Positions 1-7,299 of a stretch of DNA of 11,865 nucleotides are shown here, in pieces. Under the pieces are notes generated by a model that saw only the letters and a list, made by a program, of their open reading frames with translations, was not told where the DNA came from and ran no database searches. The translations under genes and the position numbers were made by a program. Origin of the DNA: Chloroflexota bacterium (GTDB lineage: Bacteria; Chloroflexota; Dehalococcoidia; Dehalococcoidales; RBG-16-60-22); the NCBI GenBank assembly GCA_016190585.1, contig JACPQH010000102.1:1-11865 (forward strand), written 5' to 3'. The first letter of the stretch is position 1, and each line of letters starts with the position of its first letter.

Positions 1-558
1 CTGATGCGGCATGACCCGGACGTCCTCCTGGTGGGCGAGATCCGGGACGCCGAAACCGCCGAGATAGCTACCCAGGCGGCGCTCACCGGCCAGCTCGTCC
101 TCTCTTCGGTGCACGCCAATGACACCGTAGGGGCCTTTCTGCGGCTCATGGACCTGGGCATCAGCCCGTTTCTCATCTCGGCGACACTCGTCGGCGTGAT
201 CTCCCAGCGGATGGTGCGCCGCGTCTGCCAGCACTGCAAGCGCCTCGCGCCGGCGCCGGCCGAGGCCCAGCTCGCCTATATCGCCGAGATCGGCGATGAG
301 CGGGCCGAGTTCGCCTACGGCCAGGGCTGCAACGCCTGCGCCCGCACCGGCTATTCGGGACGCCTCGGCGTGTTTGAGATCATGGTTATGAACCAGAACC
401 TGAGGAGCGCCCTGGTGGCGGGGGCCAGCGCCGACGAGCTGCGCAACATCGCCCGCACGTCCGGCATGGTGACCATGTGGCGCGACGGCATGCTTAAAGT
501 CAAGGAAGAGATCACCACGCCCTCCGAGGTATTACGGAATGTATATCGCGTGGGATAG
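1..558 (+). CDS. pilB: Type IV pilus assembly ATPase PilB/GspE, C-terminal fragment
   Basis: The gene is cut by the left window edge; its reading frame is open from base 1. It encodes the C-terminal third of a secretion ATPase of the PilB/GspE type, which powers pilin polymerisation on the cytoplasmic face. Numbering from base 1, the fragment begins in the Walker B region (DPDVLLVGEIRD, with E13 the likely catalytic Glu). A His-box-like stretch follows (LVLSSVHAND, H38). Two CxxC pairs at C76/C79 and C110/C113 form the zinc-binding tetracysteine module typical of PilB/GspE and absent from PilT. The C-terminus (VFEIMVMN...LRNVYRVG) is intact. The Walker A motif lies outside the window. The stop codon overlaps the ribosome-binding site of pilC, so the two genes are co-transcribed. 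A GspE-type secretion ATPase cannot be fully separated from PilB, but the PilMNO and PilT neighbours favour a pilus. Confidence 0.93.
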   Translation: MMRHDPDVLLVGEIRDAETAEIATQAALTGQLVLSSVHANDTVGAFLRLMDLGISPFLISATLVGVISQRMVRRVCQHCKRLAPAPAEAQLAYIAEIGDERAEFAYGQGCNACARTGYSGRLGVFEIMVMNQNLRSALVAGASADELRNIARTSGMVTMWRDGMLKVKEEITTPSEVLRNVYRVG

Positions 559-564
559 GAGGGG
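557..564 (+). promoter_or_regulatory. Strong ribosome-binding site that fixes the TTG start of pilC
   Basis: The purine run AGGAGGGG overlaps the stop codon of the upstream ATPase gene. Its AGGAGG core sits 5 bases before the TTG at 568. No ATG lies near this point in the pilC frame, and the protein from this TTG has the usual PilC N-terminus, so the TTG is very probably the start. Confidence 0.75.
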
Positions 565-567
565 AAT

Positions 568-1776
568 TTGAAGTACCAATTTGTCGCCTTCACCCAGGAA
601 CGGAAGGTGGAAAAGGGGATCCAGGTAGCGCCCAGCGCCGACGCCGCCGTCGCCGCCCTGAGCGGCAGCGGGTACCGGGTCTTCAGCGTCAAGCCGGTTT
701 CGCCTTTCTTCCCGACCTGGGATAAACTGCTTAACCTTTTCTCCCGGGTGCCGGTAGAGACGGTCATCAACTTCTCCCGGGGGCTGGCGCTGCTCCACGA
801 GTCCGGGCTGGACATCGTGACCTCGCTGGAGATTATCCGCAAGCAGAACTCCAGCCGCAAGTTCCGGACGGTGCTGAGCAGCATGATAACCGACCTGCGC
901 GGCGGCGAGCGCCTTTCCGAAGCCATGAGCCGGCACCCGGCCGTTTTTTCCAAAGTTTACGTCCAGTCCATCCGGGCCAGCGAGCGCTCCGGCAGCATCG
1001 AGACCATCCTGCGCCAGATGGCGGACTACATGGATAAAGAGGCCAAAGCCGCCAGGGCCGTCCGAGAGGCCATGCGCTACCCCATCATCGTGGGTATCGT
1101 GGCGGTTATCGTCGTCGCCATTCTGGCGGTGTTCGTCCTGCCCGTCTTCACTAGCCTCTACAGCTCGCTGCGCGTGGAGTTGCCGGCGGCGACCAGGGCC
1201 TTGCTCGCCGTGGTCAACTTCTTCGTCGGTTACTGGTCCTACCTGACGGTGGGCGGGCTCTTGCTCGCCCTGAGCCTCTACCTGTTCAGCCGCACGCCCC
1301 AGGGCAGGCTGCTGCGCGACCGGCTTATCCTCAAGATGCCGTTGATCGGCCGGTTCGCCCACCTGCAGGAGATCGTCCGCTACTGCTGGAACTCCTCCAT
1401 CCTGTACAAGGCCGGTCTGCCCCTGCCGGAGATCTTCGCCCTGGTCACCGAGACCAGCGGCAACCTGGTTATGAAGCAGACCCTGGCCAGCCTTCACCGC
1501 GACGTGCTGAACGGCGAAGGCCTTTCCCGGGCCATGGCCAAGTATGAGCTTTTCCTGCCGATGATGGTGGAGATGGTGCGTGTCGGCGAGGCGACGGGCA
1601 GCCTGGACAGCACCCTGGAGACCGCGGCCGCCGGTTACCAGGAAGAGGCCGAAGAGCGGCGCCGGGCGCTCATCGCGCTCATCCAGCCGGTAATCATCGT
1701 GGTCCTGGGCCTGGTCGTCGGTCTGATAGGCGTCTCCCTGGTGTCAGCCATGTACTCTATCTACGGAGCGGTCTAG
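568..1776 (+). CDS. pilC: Type IV pilus inner-membrane platform protein PilC (GspF family)
   Basis: This 402-residue protein has the usual length for PilC/GspF, the polytopic platform that couples PilB and PilT motors to pilin movement in the cytoplasmic membrane. The N-terminus (MKYQFVAFTQERKVEKG) is the short beta-rich lead common in the family. Two GspF domains follow, at about residues 65-195 and 268-395. The first contains FSRGLALLHESGLDI and ends in the conserved RYPII entry to a membrane helix (about 173-195). The second contains NSSILYKAGLPL and VGEATGSLD. Further membrane helices lie at about 225-243 and 372-395. Translation starts at TTG behind a strong AGGAGG. The stop overlaps the GTG of the next gene by one base (TAGTG), indicating translational coupling. 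The call is secure; pilC versus gspF is decided by the neighbouring PilMNO and PilT genes. Confidence 0.95.
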   Translation: MKYQFVAFTQERKVEKGIQVAPSADAAVAALSGSGYRVFSVKPVSPFFPTWDKLLNLFSRVPVETVINFSRGLALLHESGLDIVTSLEIIRKQNSSRKFRTVLSSMITDLRGGERLSEAMSRHPAVFSKVYVQSIRASERSGSIETILRQMADYMDKEAKAARAVREAMRYPIIVGIVAVIVVAILAVFVLPVFTSLYSSLRVELPAATRALLAVVNFFVGYWSYLTVGGLLLALSLYLFSRTPQGRLLRDRLILKMPLIGRFAHLQEIVRYCWNSSILYKAGLPLPEIFALVTETSGNLVMKQTLASLHRDVLNGEGLSRAMAKYELFLPMMVEMVRVGEATGSLDSTLETAAAGYQEEAEERRRALIALIQPVIIVVLGLVVGLIGVSLVSAMYSIYGAV

Positions 1777-2183
1777 TGAAAAGGCAGTTGCAGGGGCTGA
1801 GAAGTTTGGAGTGCGGTCAGGCTGGCGCGGCGCTGGTGGAGATCCTGGTCGCCGTGGCCCTGCTCGGCCTGGTGGCCGCCGCCATTTTGACCGGCCTGGC
1901 GACCGCGGCCAAGGCCACGATTACCGCCACCGAGCGGAGTAATGCCGAGAGCCTGGCCCGCACCCAGCTCGAGTACGTGAAAAAACAAGCTTACAGCTAC
2001 AATACCGGCTCCTACGAGCTTGACCCGGCGCTGGCCGCGGACGCCGCCCTGGGGTGGACGGTCCTCCCGCCGGACGCCGCGCCCGTGCACGCTTCCGATG
2101 ACGGCATCCAGAAGGTGACCGTAACCGTCCAGCGCTACGGTAAAACGATTACCTCGGTTTCGGCGTATAAGGTGGACAGATGA
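1776..2183 (+). CDS. Minor pilin / pseudopilin, GspI/PilV-like
   Basis: This 135-residue protein has a type III (class IV) signal. A short positively charged leader ends at G17, followed by AALVEILVAVALLGLVAAAIL. The predicted prepilin peptidase cut is G17|A18, which puts the conserved glutamate E22 at mature position +5, followed by the usual hydrophobic alpha1 helix. The next segment (ESLARTQLEYVKKQAY) and the C-terminal repeated beta stretch (IQKVTVTVQRYGK) resemble GspI/PilV-type minor pilins. It probably sits in the tip or priming complex. It begins with GTG overlapping the pilC stop by one base and ends in an ATGA overlap with the next pilin. The pilin class is firm; the I/V subtype is inferred from order and size. 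Confidence 0.82.
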   Translation: MKRQLQGLRSLECGQAGAALVEILVAVALLGLVAAAILTGLATAAKATITATERSNAESLARTQLEYVKKQAYSYNTGSYELDPALAADAALGWTVLPPDAAPVHASDDGIQKVTVTVQRYGKTITSVSAYKVDR

Positions 2184-2698
2184 AAGAGAAAGGCTTCGCC
2201 GTGCTGGAGCTGCTGGTGGCCATCGCCATTGTGGCCATACTGGCCGGCGGCATTTCCAGCAGTTTTTTCCAGACCGTTCGAGTCACTAGGCAGAACAACG
2301 ATATGGCGGCGGCGCTGCGCCAGGCCCAGAATACCGGCGACTGGCTGAGCCGTGACACGATGATGGGCGAGACCATCCAGGTAGTCAACCCGCCGGTGGC
2401 CGGGGCCGCCTTCGTCACCATCGGCTGGAACCAGTGGGAGACCGGGGACAACCACACCGTCCGCTATATCTGGCTGGACTCGGCCGATGCCCGGTACCGC
2501 ATCCGGCGGGAATATTCCGTACTGAGCCGGGCGGGGACGCCGCTGGCCAGCGCCAGCACCTATATCGCCGATAATATCGATACCCTGGACTACTCCCCGC
2601 GGGACGGCGCCTGGAAGCTGACCGTGGCCGCCAGCAGCGGCCAGCAGAGCGTGCTGAGAGAGTACCAGGTATTTCCCCGGATCAACGCTGACGGCTAG
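2180..2698 (+). CDS. Minor pilin / pseudopilin, GspJ/PilW-like
   Basis: This 172-residue protein has a very short leader (MKEKG) and then FAVLELLVAIAIVAILAGG. Cleavage after G5 places F6 at +1 and E10 at +5, a textbook prepilin motif. The sequence after the helix (VRQ-like region with AALRQAQNTGDWLSRD) matches the GspJ/PilW pattern of alpha1-C followed by a beta-rich globular domain. Its start overlaps the previous stop (ATGA), so the two pilins are probably made at matched levels, as expected if they pair in a minor-pilin complex. The J/W subtype is inferred from position after the I/V-like gene and from length. No cysteine pair is visible for a disulphide-bonded D-region. Confidence 0.82.
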   Translation: MKEKGFAVLELLVAIAIVAILAGGISSSFFQTVRVTRQNNDMAAALRQAQNTGDWLSRDTMMGETIQVVNPPVAGAAFVTIGWNQWETGDNHTVRYIWLDSADARYRIRREYSVLSRAGTPLASASTYIADNIDTLDYSPRDGAWKLTVAASSGQQSVLREYQVFPRINADG

Positions 2699-2707
2699 GG
2701 GGACGTA

Positions 2708-3556
2708 ATGATGAAAAGCTGGCTTGAATACATACGGGACCAAAAAGGACAGGTGCTGCCCGGCGTCCTTGTCCTCCTGACCATGTCAGCCCTGCTGGTC
2801 GTGCCCTCGCTCGATTTTGTGGCCGGTACGCTGAAAGCCGAGGCCGCCGTCGAGGAGAATCTCGCCGGTCTCTACGCCGCGGAGGCCGGCATCGAGGACG
2901 CCCTCTGGCGGCTCAAGCACCCGCCGTGGCCGAATTTCCCGTACTCCTATACCCTCGCCAGCCCGGTAAACGGCATGACGGTGAACGTGGTGATCGACTA
3001 CCCGGAGATGCTTAACGGCGAGGAAACGCCCCGGATCGGCGTGCACGAGGACTGGCTGCAGTTGTCCGCCTCATACTCCGCCTACGAAGACCCGTTCTAT
3101 ACCTACACGCTGTCAATCACAAGCTGGTATACGCCCTCGGTCGTCAGGATCGAGCGCATTGACATCGTTGACCTACCCGCGGTCTTTGTCTACGAGACGG
3201 GTACCACCAGCGGCATCACCACGGAAGACCCAGTTGCCGCCGGCGGCGGCGGTGCCAGCCTGTCGCTCACCTGGTACATCGACCCGCCGTACGTCCTGCA
3301 GAAGCCTGACCCGCAATCCGGGCCGGAAACAATCGACCTCAGCTTCAAGGTCAGGGCCCCGCCGGGCGTCTATAAACTGGGCTTCCACGCGGTGACGGTT
3401 ACCCGGCAGGACATCGGCACCGTGACCGATTTTTGGCCTTTCGTGATCACGGCCCGGGCCGTAAACACCTCGGGCCGGCAGCAGGCGTCAATCCGGACCG
3501 GCCTGTGGATCTACGCCGGACAGGAAAATATCACAGACTGGCAGATAGGGCCATAG
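2708..3556 (+). CDS. PilX/GspK-like minor pilin lacking the +5 glutamate
   Basis: The 282-residue protein starts at the first of two consecutive ATG codons behind a GGGGGA purine run. Its N-terminus has a charged stretch, then KG (K13-G14), then QVLPGVLVLLTMSALLVVPS, a prepilin-like helix. If cut after G14, position +5 is glycine (G19) instead of glutamate. The downstream segment (NLAGLYAAEAGIEDALWRL) matches the AAEAG stretch typical of the PilX N-terminal region. Missing E5 is a known trait of GspK, the pseudopilin that caps the fibre. The rest is beta-rich with many aromatic residues and may form an Ig-like exported domain (about residues 200-280). It follows two pilins at a 9-base gap. 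Export and tip location are inferred; cleavage is not certain. Confidence 0.7.
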   Translation: MMKSWLEYIRDQKGQVLPGVLVLLTMSALLVVPSLDFVAGTLKAEAAVEENLAGLYAAEAGIEDALWRLKHPPWPNFPYSYTLASPVNGMTVNVVIDYPEMLNGEETPRIGVHEDWLQLSASYSAYEDPFYTYTLSITSWYTPSVVRIERIDIVDLPAVFVYETGTTSGITTEDPVAAGGGGASLSLTWYIDPPYVLQKPDPQSGPETIDLSFKVRAPPGVYKLGFHAVTVTRQDIGTVTDFWPFVITARAVNTSGRQQASIRTGLWIYAGQENITDWQIGP

Positions 3557-3572
3557 AAAACGGAGAAAGAAA

Positions 3573-4145
3573 GTGAAACTGAGATTTAGCAAGACCACCT
3601 GGACCCTGGTAGCCCTGGTATTTTTCATCATCCCGCTGGTCGTGATGGGGCTGGTCTACCGCGCTCAGGCACAGGAGCAGGCGGTGCTCAAGAAGCAGAT
3701 ATCGCTGGTGCAGACAAGTCTCGCCAAGATTAAGCTGGAGGAGGCCGTCGCCCGGGTCGCCGAGTTGACCGGGCAGCAGGAGCGCAACGCCGAGGCGATT
3801 GAGGCCGCCCGGGCGGACCTCGAACCGCCTTTCGATTCGATGGACATCACCGAGCGCCTGTTCGCGATAGCCGGCGAGACCAATGTCAAGCTGTCCCAGG
3901 TCACCTCGCCCGGCCCGACCGCGCAGACGATGGGTAAGGTCAGCTATAACGTCCTGCCGCTGACGCTGCGGGTGGAAGGGAGACTTTTCGACCTCATCGC
4001 CTTTATTCGCGCCACCGGCGAGAATTACGCCACCTCGATTATCAAATCGGTGGAGATAAACACCGCAACCGGGCCAGACGCTCCCTCCGGGGACTGGATC
4101 AGCGCCAGGGTAGCGCTCGGCGTCTATTCTTACGAAGGGAAGTAA
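3573..4145 (+). CDS. pilO: Pilus alignment protein PilO
   Basis: This 190-residue protein starts with GTG after GGAGA. It has a short cytoplasmic N-terminus, one membrane helix (about residues 10-29, TLVALVFFIIPLVVMGLVY), a charged coiled-coil region (about 33-85, rich in A, E, K and Q), and then an alpha/beta domain ending LRVEGRLFDLIAFIRATGENY...VEINT. That order, together with the length and the LTLRVEG-FDLIAFI signature, matches PilO, which dimerises with PilN outside the membrane and links the cytoplasmic PilM ring to the rest of the machine. The order PilO before PilMN is unusual, since the common order is M-N-O-P. No PilP lipoprotein follows. The sequence similarity is moderate by eye, but context makes PilO the best reading. 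Confidence 0.8.
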   Translation: MKLRFSKTTWTLVALVFFIIPLVVMGLVYRAQAQEQAVLKKQISLVQTSLAKIKLEEAVARVAELTGQQERNAEAIEAARADLEPPFDSMDITERLFAIAGETNVKLSQVTSPGPTAQTMGKVSYNVLPLTLRVEGRLFDLIAFIRATGENYATSIIKSVEINTATGPDAPSGDWISARVALGVYSYEGK

Positions 4146-4169
4146 AAATACCGGTGAAGGAAAAACAAG

Positions 4170-5759
4170 ATGGAAATTAGCGAAAAAAAGCAGTCACCTC
4201 AAGACCTGGGCAAAGCTACGGGAGCCCCGGCAGCCAAAAAAACCCGGAGCAACGGGAACGGGCGAGTGAAGGGATGGTGGCGCCGTACGTTCAAAAAGAC
4301 AAAACGCGCCCGGCCGGGAAGGTTCGCCCGGACCTATACCAGCCTTTACCTGGATGATTCCGGCATCCGCCTCCTGGTCGTCAAAGGCAAGTACGTCATC
4401 AAATGGGCGGAGCTGCCGCTGGAACCGGGGTTGGTCGAGGGCGGCGTCGTGGCTAATCCCCTGGTAGTCGGCGCCAAAATCCGGGCTTTTCTGCGGCAGC
4501 ACCGCACCGGGAGCAGGAAGGTCATCATGGGCTTCAGCGGGCTGCACTGCCTGTCCCGCATCATCACCCTGCCCGTCCTGTCCCGAAACCTCCTTTCGGA
4601 GGCCATCTGGCTTGAGGCCGGGAGAGAGATGCCGGTATCCCGCGACCTCCATTACCTGGTCTGGCAGGTCGTCCAGGTCACGCGCGACGAGATGAAGGCG
4701 TTCGTGATTGCTTACTCGCGGAACATCGCCGATTCGCTTATCGAGACCATGCGCGTTGCCGGCATCAAGCCTTCCCTGGTTGACCTGGCGCCGCTGGCGA
4801 TTACCCGGGCTCTGAGCACCAATACCGCCGCCGCCGTGGATATCGAGCCGAGCCACGTTGACATTGTCATCATGGTGAAAGGCGTGCCGCAGCTCATCCG
4901 CAGCCTGCCGCTGCCGCGCCTGCAGTCGCTCCAGGACAAGCTGCCCGTCATCAGGCAGGAGATCGAGCGCAGCCTGAAGTTCTACGACAGCACCGAGCTC
5001 GAGAAGCTGCCCGAAGGCCGCCTGCCGGTATTCGTTTCCGGAGAGCTCGCCGACGCCCGGTTCTCTGACGGCTTTACCGGCGACCTCGGGTACGCGGTCC
5101 AGTGGCCGGCACCGCAGCTGCACTATCCGGAGCAGATGACCCCCGCCCCATACATGGTCAACATCGGCCTGACCCTTAAGAGACTGGTCAACGGGAACGC
5201 CGGGGTCTCGCTGGTGAACATCAACGCCCTGCCGGAGATATACCTGCCCCGGCACACCTGGCTGAACCGTATCGCCGCGGCCACGGCCTGCCTGGTCGGT
5301 ATCGCCGTGCTGGCTTACTCGGGGCTGCTCGTCCGCGACACGGTCGCCCTGACGGCGTCGATGCGGAGCGAGCTGGCTTCGGCCAACCAGCAGCTGGTGG
5401 AAAGACAAGCCCTGATGCGCCCGCAGAGCGAGGCCGTCGCCGGCCTGGAAACACAGGTCGCCGGGTCCGACCTGACTTACGCTAACCTTCAGACGGCGCT
5501 CGACAGCTTTGCTGCTCAGCACATCCAGGCGGACTACGATTTTTACCTGGCGACAGCCTACATGCCGCCGCGCCTCACGCTTGCCGGGATCACATATTCC
5601 CCCAATGAGCTGGTGCTCAAGGGCACTTCCCCGGGCGAAGCCGAGGTGTCAACCTACGCGCGCTCCCTGGCCGGCTCCGGCCGCTACTCGCAGGTCGTTA
5701 TTACCGAGCTGGACGCGAGCCGTGGCGACACAATTTTTACACTAGTTTTGAGAAGGTGA
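4170..5759 (+). CDS. pilM/pilN: PilM-PilN fusion: actin-like ATPase joined to the membrane alignment protein
   Basis: This 529-residue protein combines two normally separate proteins. Residues 1-55 are a basic, low-complexity lead rich in K, R and G. Residues about 55-335 look like PilM, the cytoplasmic actin-like protein, starting SLYLDDSGIRLLVVKGKYV and including the SLVDLAPLAITRAL segment. Residues 350-355 read NINALP, matching the INLLP-type peptide by which PilN docks on PilM. A membrane helix spans about 368-389, followed by a coiled-coil stretch (about 390-445) and a PilN-like alpha/beta tail (about 455-529, LTLAGITYSPNELVLKG). There is no stop or frameshift between the parts. Separately encoded PilM and PilN are about 350 and 180 residues, so the total fits a full fusion. 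It starts at ATG with GAAGG nine bases upstream. Confidence 0.85.
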   Translation: MEISEKKQSPQDLGKATGAPAAKKTRSNGNGRVKGWWRRTFKKTKRARPGRFARTYTSLYLDDSGIRLLVVKGKYVIKWAELPLEPGLVEGGVVANPLVVGAKIRAFLRQHRTGSRKVIMGFSGLHCLSRIITLPVLSRNLLSEAIWLEAGREMPVSRDLHYLVWQVVQVTRDEMKAFVIAYSRNIADSLIETMRVAGIKPSLVDLAPLAITRALSTNTAAAVDIEPSHVDIVIMVKGVPQLIRSLPLPRLQSLQDKLPVIRQEIERSLKFYDSTELEKLPEGRLPVFVSGELADARFSDGFTGDLGYAVQWPAPQLHYPEQMTPAPYMVNIGLTLKRLVNGNAGVSLVNINALPEIYLPRHTWLNRIAAATACLVGIAVLAYSGLLVRDTVALTASMRSELASANQQLVERQALMRPQSEAVAGLETQVAGSDLTYANLQTALDSFAAQHIQADYDFYLATAYMPPRLTLAGITYSPNELVLKGTSPGEAEVSTYARSLAGSGRYSQVVITELDASRGDTIFTLVLRR

Positions 5760-5768
5760 GGTGCCGTT

Positions 5769-6926
5769 GTGAACATTAAATTACTTCTGGAAAAAGCGAA
5801 AGAGGAGAAGGCATCCGACCTGCATCTGGCAGCCCTCCGCCCCCCGTTCCTGCGCGTCAACGGCTCCCTGAAACCGCTGTCCGAAGAGCCGGTGCTGACG
5901 GCGGCCGATGTCCAGGAGGCCCTCGCCCAGGTCACCACGGAACGGGAGAGGAGCTTTTTCCGCGAGCACCTGGAGCTTGACTTCGGCTACACGCTGAGCG
6001 AGGACATCCGCGTCAGGTGCAACGCAGCGCTGCAGCGCGGGACGATCAGCCTGGCGATGCGCCTGATACAGTCCGCCATCCCCGGCTTCGAGGAGCTCAA
6101 CCTGCCCGGCATCTGCCGGGACCTGGTCCTGCGCCCGCGGGGCATGGTCATCGTCAGCGGGCCGACAGGCAGCGGCAAGTCGACCACGCTGGCGGCGATG
6201 ATCGATTACCTGAACAAAAACCAGAGCCGCCGCGTGGTCACCATCGAGGACCCGATAGAGTACATCCACGCCAGCGATAAGTGCACCATCATCCAGCGGG
6301 AACTCGGCGACGACACCCTTACCTTCGTTGATGCCCTGCGGCATGTCCTCCGGCAGGACCCGGATGTCATCCTGGTGGGCGAGGTAAGGGACCGGGAGAC
6401 GGCGGCTGCCGCCCTGACAGTGGCGGAGACGGGCCACCTGGTGCTGACCACCGGCCATGCCCCGAGCGCCCCGCAGACCATCGAGCGTATCGTGGACATG
6501 TTCCCCCCCCACGAGCGCTACCTGGCGCAGAACCGCCTGGCATCCCTGCTCATCGGTATCCTCTGCCAGGCGCTCGTCCCCACCGTGCCCGGCGCCGCCG
6601 CCCCCCGGATGCCCGCCGTCGAGGTGATGCTCGCCAACACCGCCATCAGGAACCTCATCCGCGAAGGCAAGATCCACCAGTTGCCCAACGCCATCCGCAC
6701 CGAGAGCAAGAGCGGCATGGAGCTGCTCGACCACTCCCTGGTCAACCTGTACCGGCAGCGGCTGATCAGCGAGGAGAGCCTGTACGCCTTCTGCAACGAC
6801 CGCGCCGAGGTGGAGAAGGCCTGCGCGGAGCTTGACAAGACCGGGAGAAAGGGCGGCGACAGGCTGCCTACGACTGCGGCCGCCAACAGCCCTGTGGCGC
6901 AGGAGGTGTATAACTACCGGAGATAG
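5769..6926 (+). CDS. pilT: Twitching-motility retraction ATPase PilT
   Basis: This 385-residue hexameric ATPase is predicted to drive pilus disassembly at the cytoplasmic face of PilC. Visible motifs, in order: ASDLHL near residue 15; Walker A GPTGSGKST at 131-139; the Asp box EDPIEY at 160-165; Walker B ending VILVGEVRD with catalytic E205; a His box with H223 and H230; and AIRNLIR at 292-298, which is diagnostic of PilT. It lacks the tetracysteine zinc module of PilB, again supporting PilT. The first part of the His box is shifted from the common LHT form to GHA. The start is GTG, nine bases after the PilMN stop, with AAGGTGAGG upstream. A C-terminal tail of about 40 charged or polar residues extends beyond the core domain. 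It is the last gene of the pilus operon in this window. Confidence 0.95.
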   Translation: MNIKLLLEKAKEEKASDLHLAALRPPFLRVNGSLKPLSEEPVLTAADVQEALAQVTTERERSFFREHLELDFGYTLSEDIRVRCNAALQRGTISLAMRLIQSAIPGFEELNLPGICRDLVLRPRGMVIVSGPTGSGKSTTLAAMIDYLNKNQSRRVVTIEDPIEYIHASDKCTIIQRELGDDTLTFVDALRHVLRQDPDVILVGEVRDRETAAAALTVAETGHLVLTTGHAPSAPQTIERIVDMFPPHERYLAQNRLASLLIGILCQALVPTVPGAAAPRMPAVEVMLANTAIRNLIREGKIHQLPNAIRTESKSGMELLDHSLVNLYRQRLISEESLYAFCNDRAEVEKACAELDKTGRKGGDRLPTTAAANSPVAQEVYNYRR

Positions 6927-7189
6927 ATGGCTTGAGGGGGACTCTTTTTATCATGCCGGGCAGCCAGACCTGAGCTCGCCTCCGGTTTTAAAAGGCCTAC
7001 CGAAGGGGAGTTGGACGGAGAACGGTTCGTCAATTTGCATCATCGGAACATGTGGCTAATTGGCATTCCCAGTTTGGCTGAATGCCCGGGTGTTAAGCCC
7101 CCACCGAGAGAGTTGTTTGACCCCGGTAGACCTGCAACGTCTATTTACATGAATTCTCCTAAGTTGTTATCAAACATAATAAAAAACTA
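6927..7189 (+). other. Gene-poor spacer after the pilus operon
   Basis: I see no supportable gene here. Short open frames exist (for example a TTG-started one at 7011-7193), but they lack proper ribosome-site spacing and any family resemblance. The base composition falls from GC-rich at the left to AT-rich by about 7140. The stretch contains several inverted repeats (described separately) and no clear T-tailed terminator directly after pilT. It may be the left edge of the inserted AT-rich segment. Confidence 0.5.
6993..7133 (+). ncRNA. Candidate structured RNA with a long-range closing stem
   Basis: AGGCCTACCG (6993-7002) can pair with CGGTAGACCT (7124-7133), giving nine pairs with a single mismatch around a ~120-base interior. 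Inside are a perfect 7-pair hairpin, GGCATTC (7062-7068) with GAATGCC (7080-7086), whose 11-base loop can add CCA/TGG, and a small GGTG/CACC hairpin (7089-7092 with 7102-7105). This nested layout resembles a multi-helix junction. I do not recognise a known family: it has no tRNA, T-box, SRP, RNase P or tmRNA hallmark. It could equally be a remnant with chance repeats. No promoter is obvious directly upstream, so it might be a 3' UTR element of the pilus transcript. Confidence 0.25.
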
Positions 7190-7217
7190 TTGAAAATATT
7201 TTATTGTCTGCTATAAT
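7190..7217 (+). promoter_or_regulatory. Extended -10 sigma70-type promoter for the HNH gene
   Basis: TTGAAA (7190-7195) and TATAAT (7212-7217) are separated by 16 bases. A TG at 7209-7210 makes an extended -10 (TGCTATAAT). The surroundings are AT-rich. Transcription should begin near 7224, giving a leader of about 115 bases before the HNH protein start at 7339. It is one of the two best promoter matches in the window and faces the HNH gene. Confidence 0.65.
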
Positions 7218-7233
7218 CACGGCATAAGAGTAT

Positions 7234-7299
7234 ATGAGAACCGAACCTGAAACTAGATATGGAGCTATCAGCTACTTGAACGGAGAAGCCCTTACCTAA
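7234..7299 (+). CDS. Possible 21-residue leader peptide upstream of the HNH gene
   Basis: An ATG about ten bases after the predicted transcript start opens a 21-codon frame ending TAA at 7297-7299. The peptide begins MRTEPETRYG and ends GEALT. The ribosome site is weak (AAGAG). The frame lies wholly inside the predicted leader of the HNH mRNA and stops 39 bases before the next start. It could be a regulatory upstream ORF or chance. The peptide has no membrane or toxin-like character that I can see. Confidence 0.22.
   Translation: MRTEPETRYGAISYLNGEALT

Noticed and set aside
532..1497. Long minus-strand open frame opposite pilC
   Set aside because: It is a GC-rich shadow with low-complexity composition, opposite a clear PilC gene. 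The same applies to the long minus-strand frames at 4194-5522, 5781-6734, 8450-9334 and 10161-10916.
7011..7193. 60-codon TTG-started frame in the spacer
   Set aside because: The purine run abuts the TTG with no spacing, the frame spans the composition shift, and the peptide resembles no family I know.
7240..7256. AACCTGAAAC stretch resembling part of 23S rRNA
   Set aside because: Only about ten bases match and the surrounding sequence does not continue the rRNA pattern.
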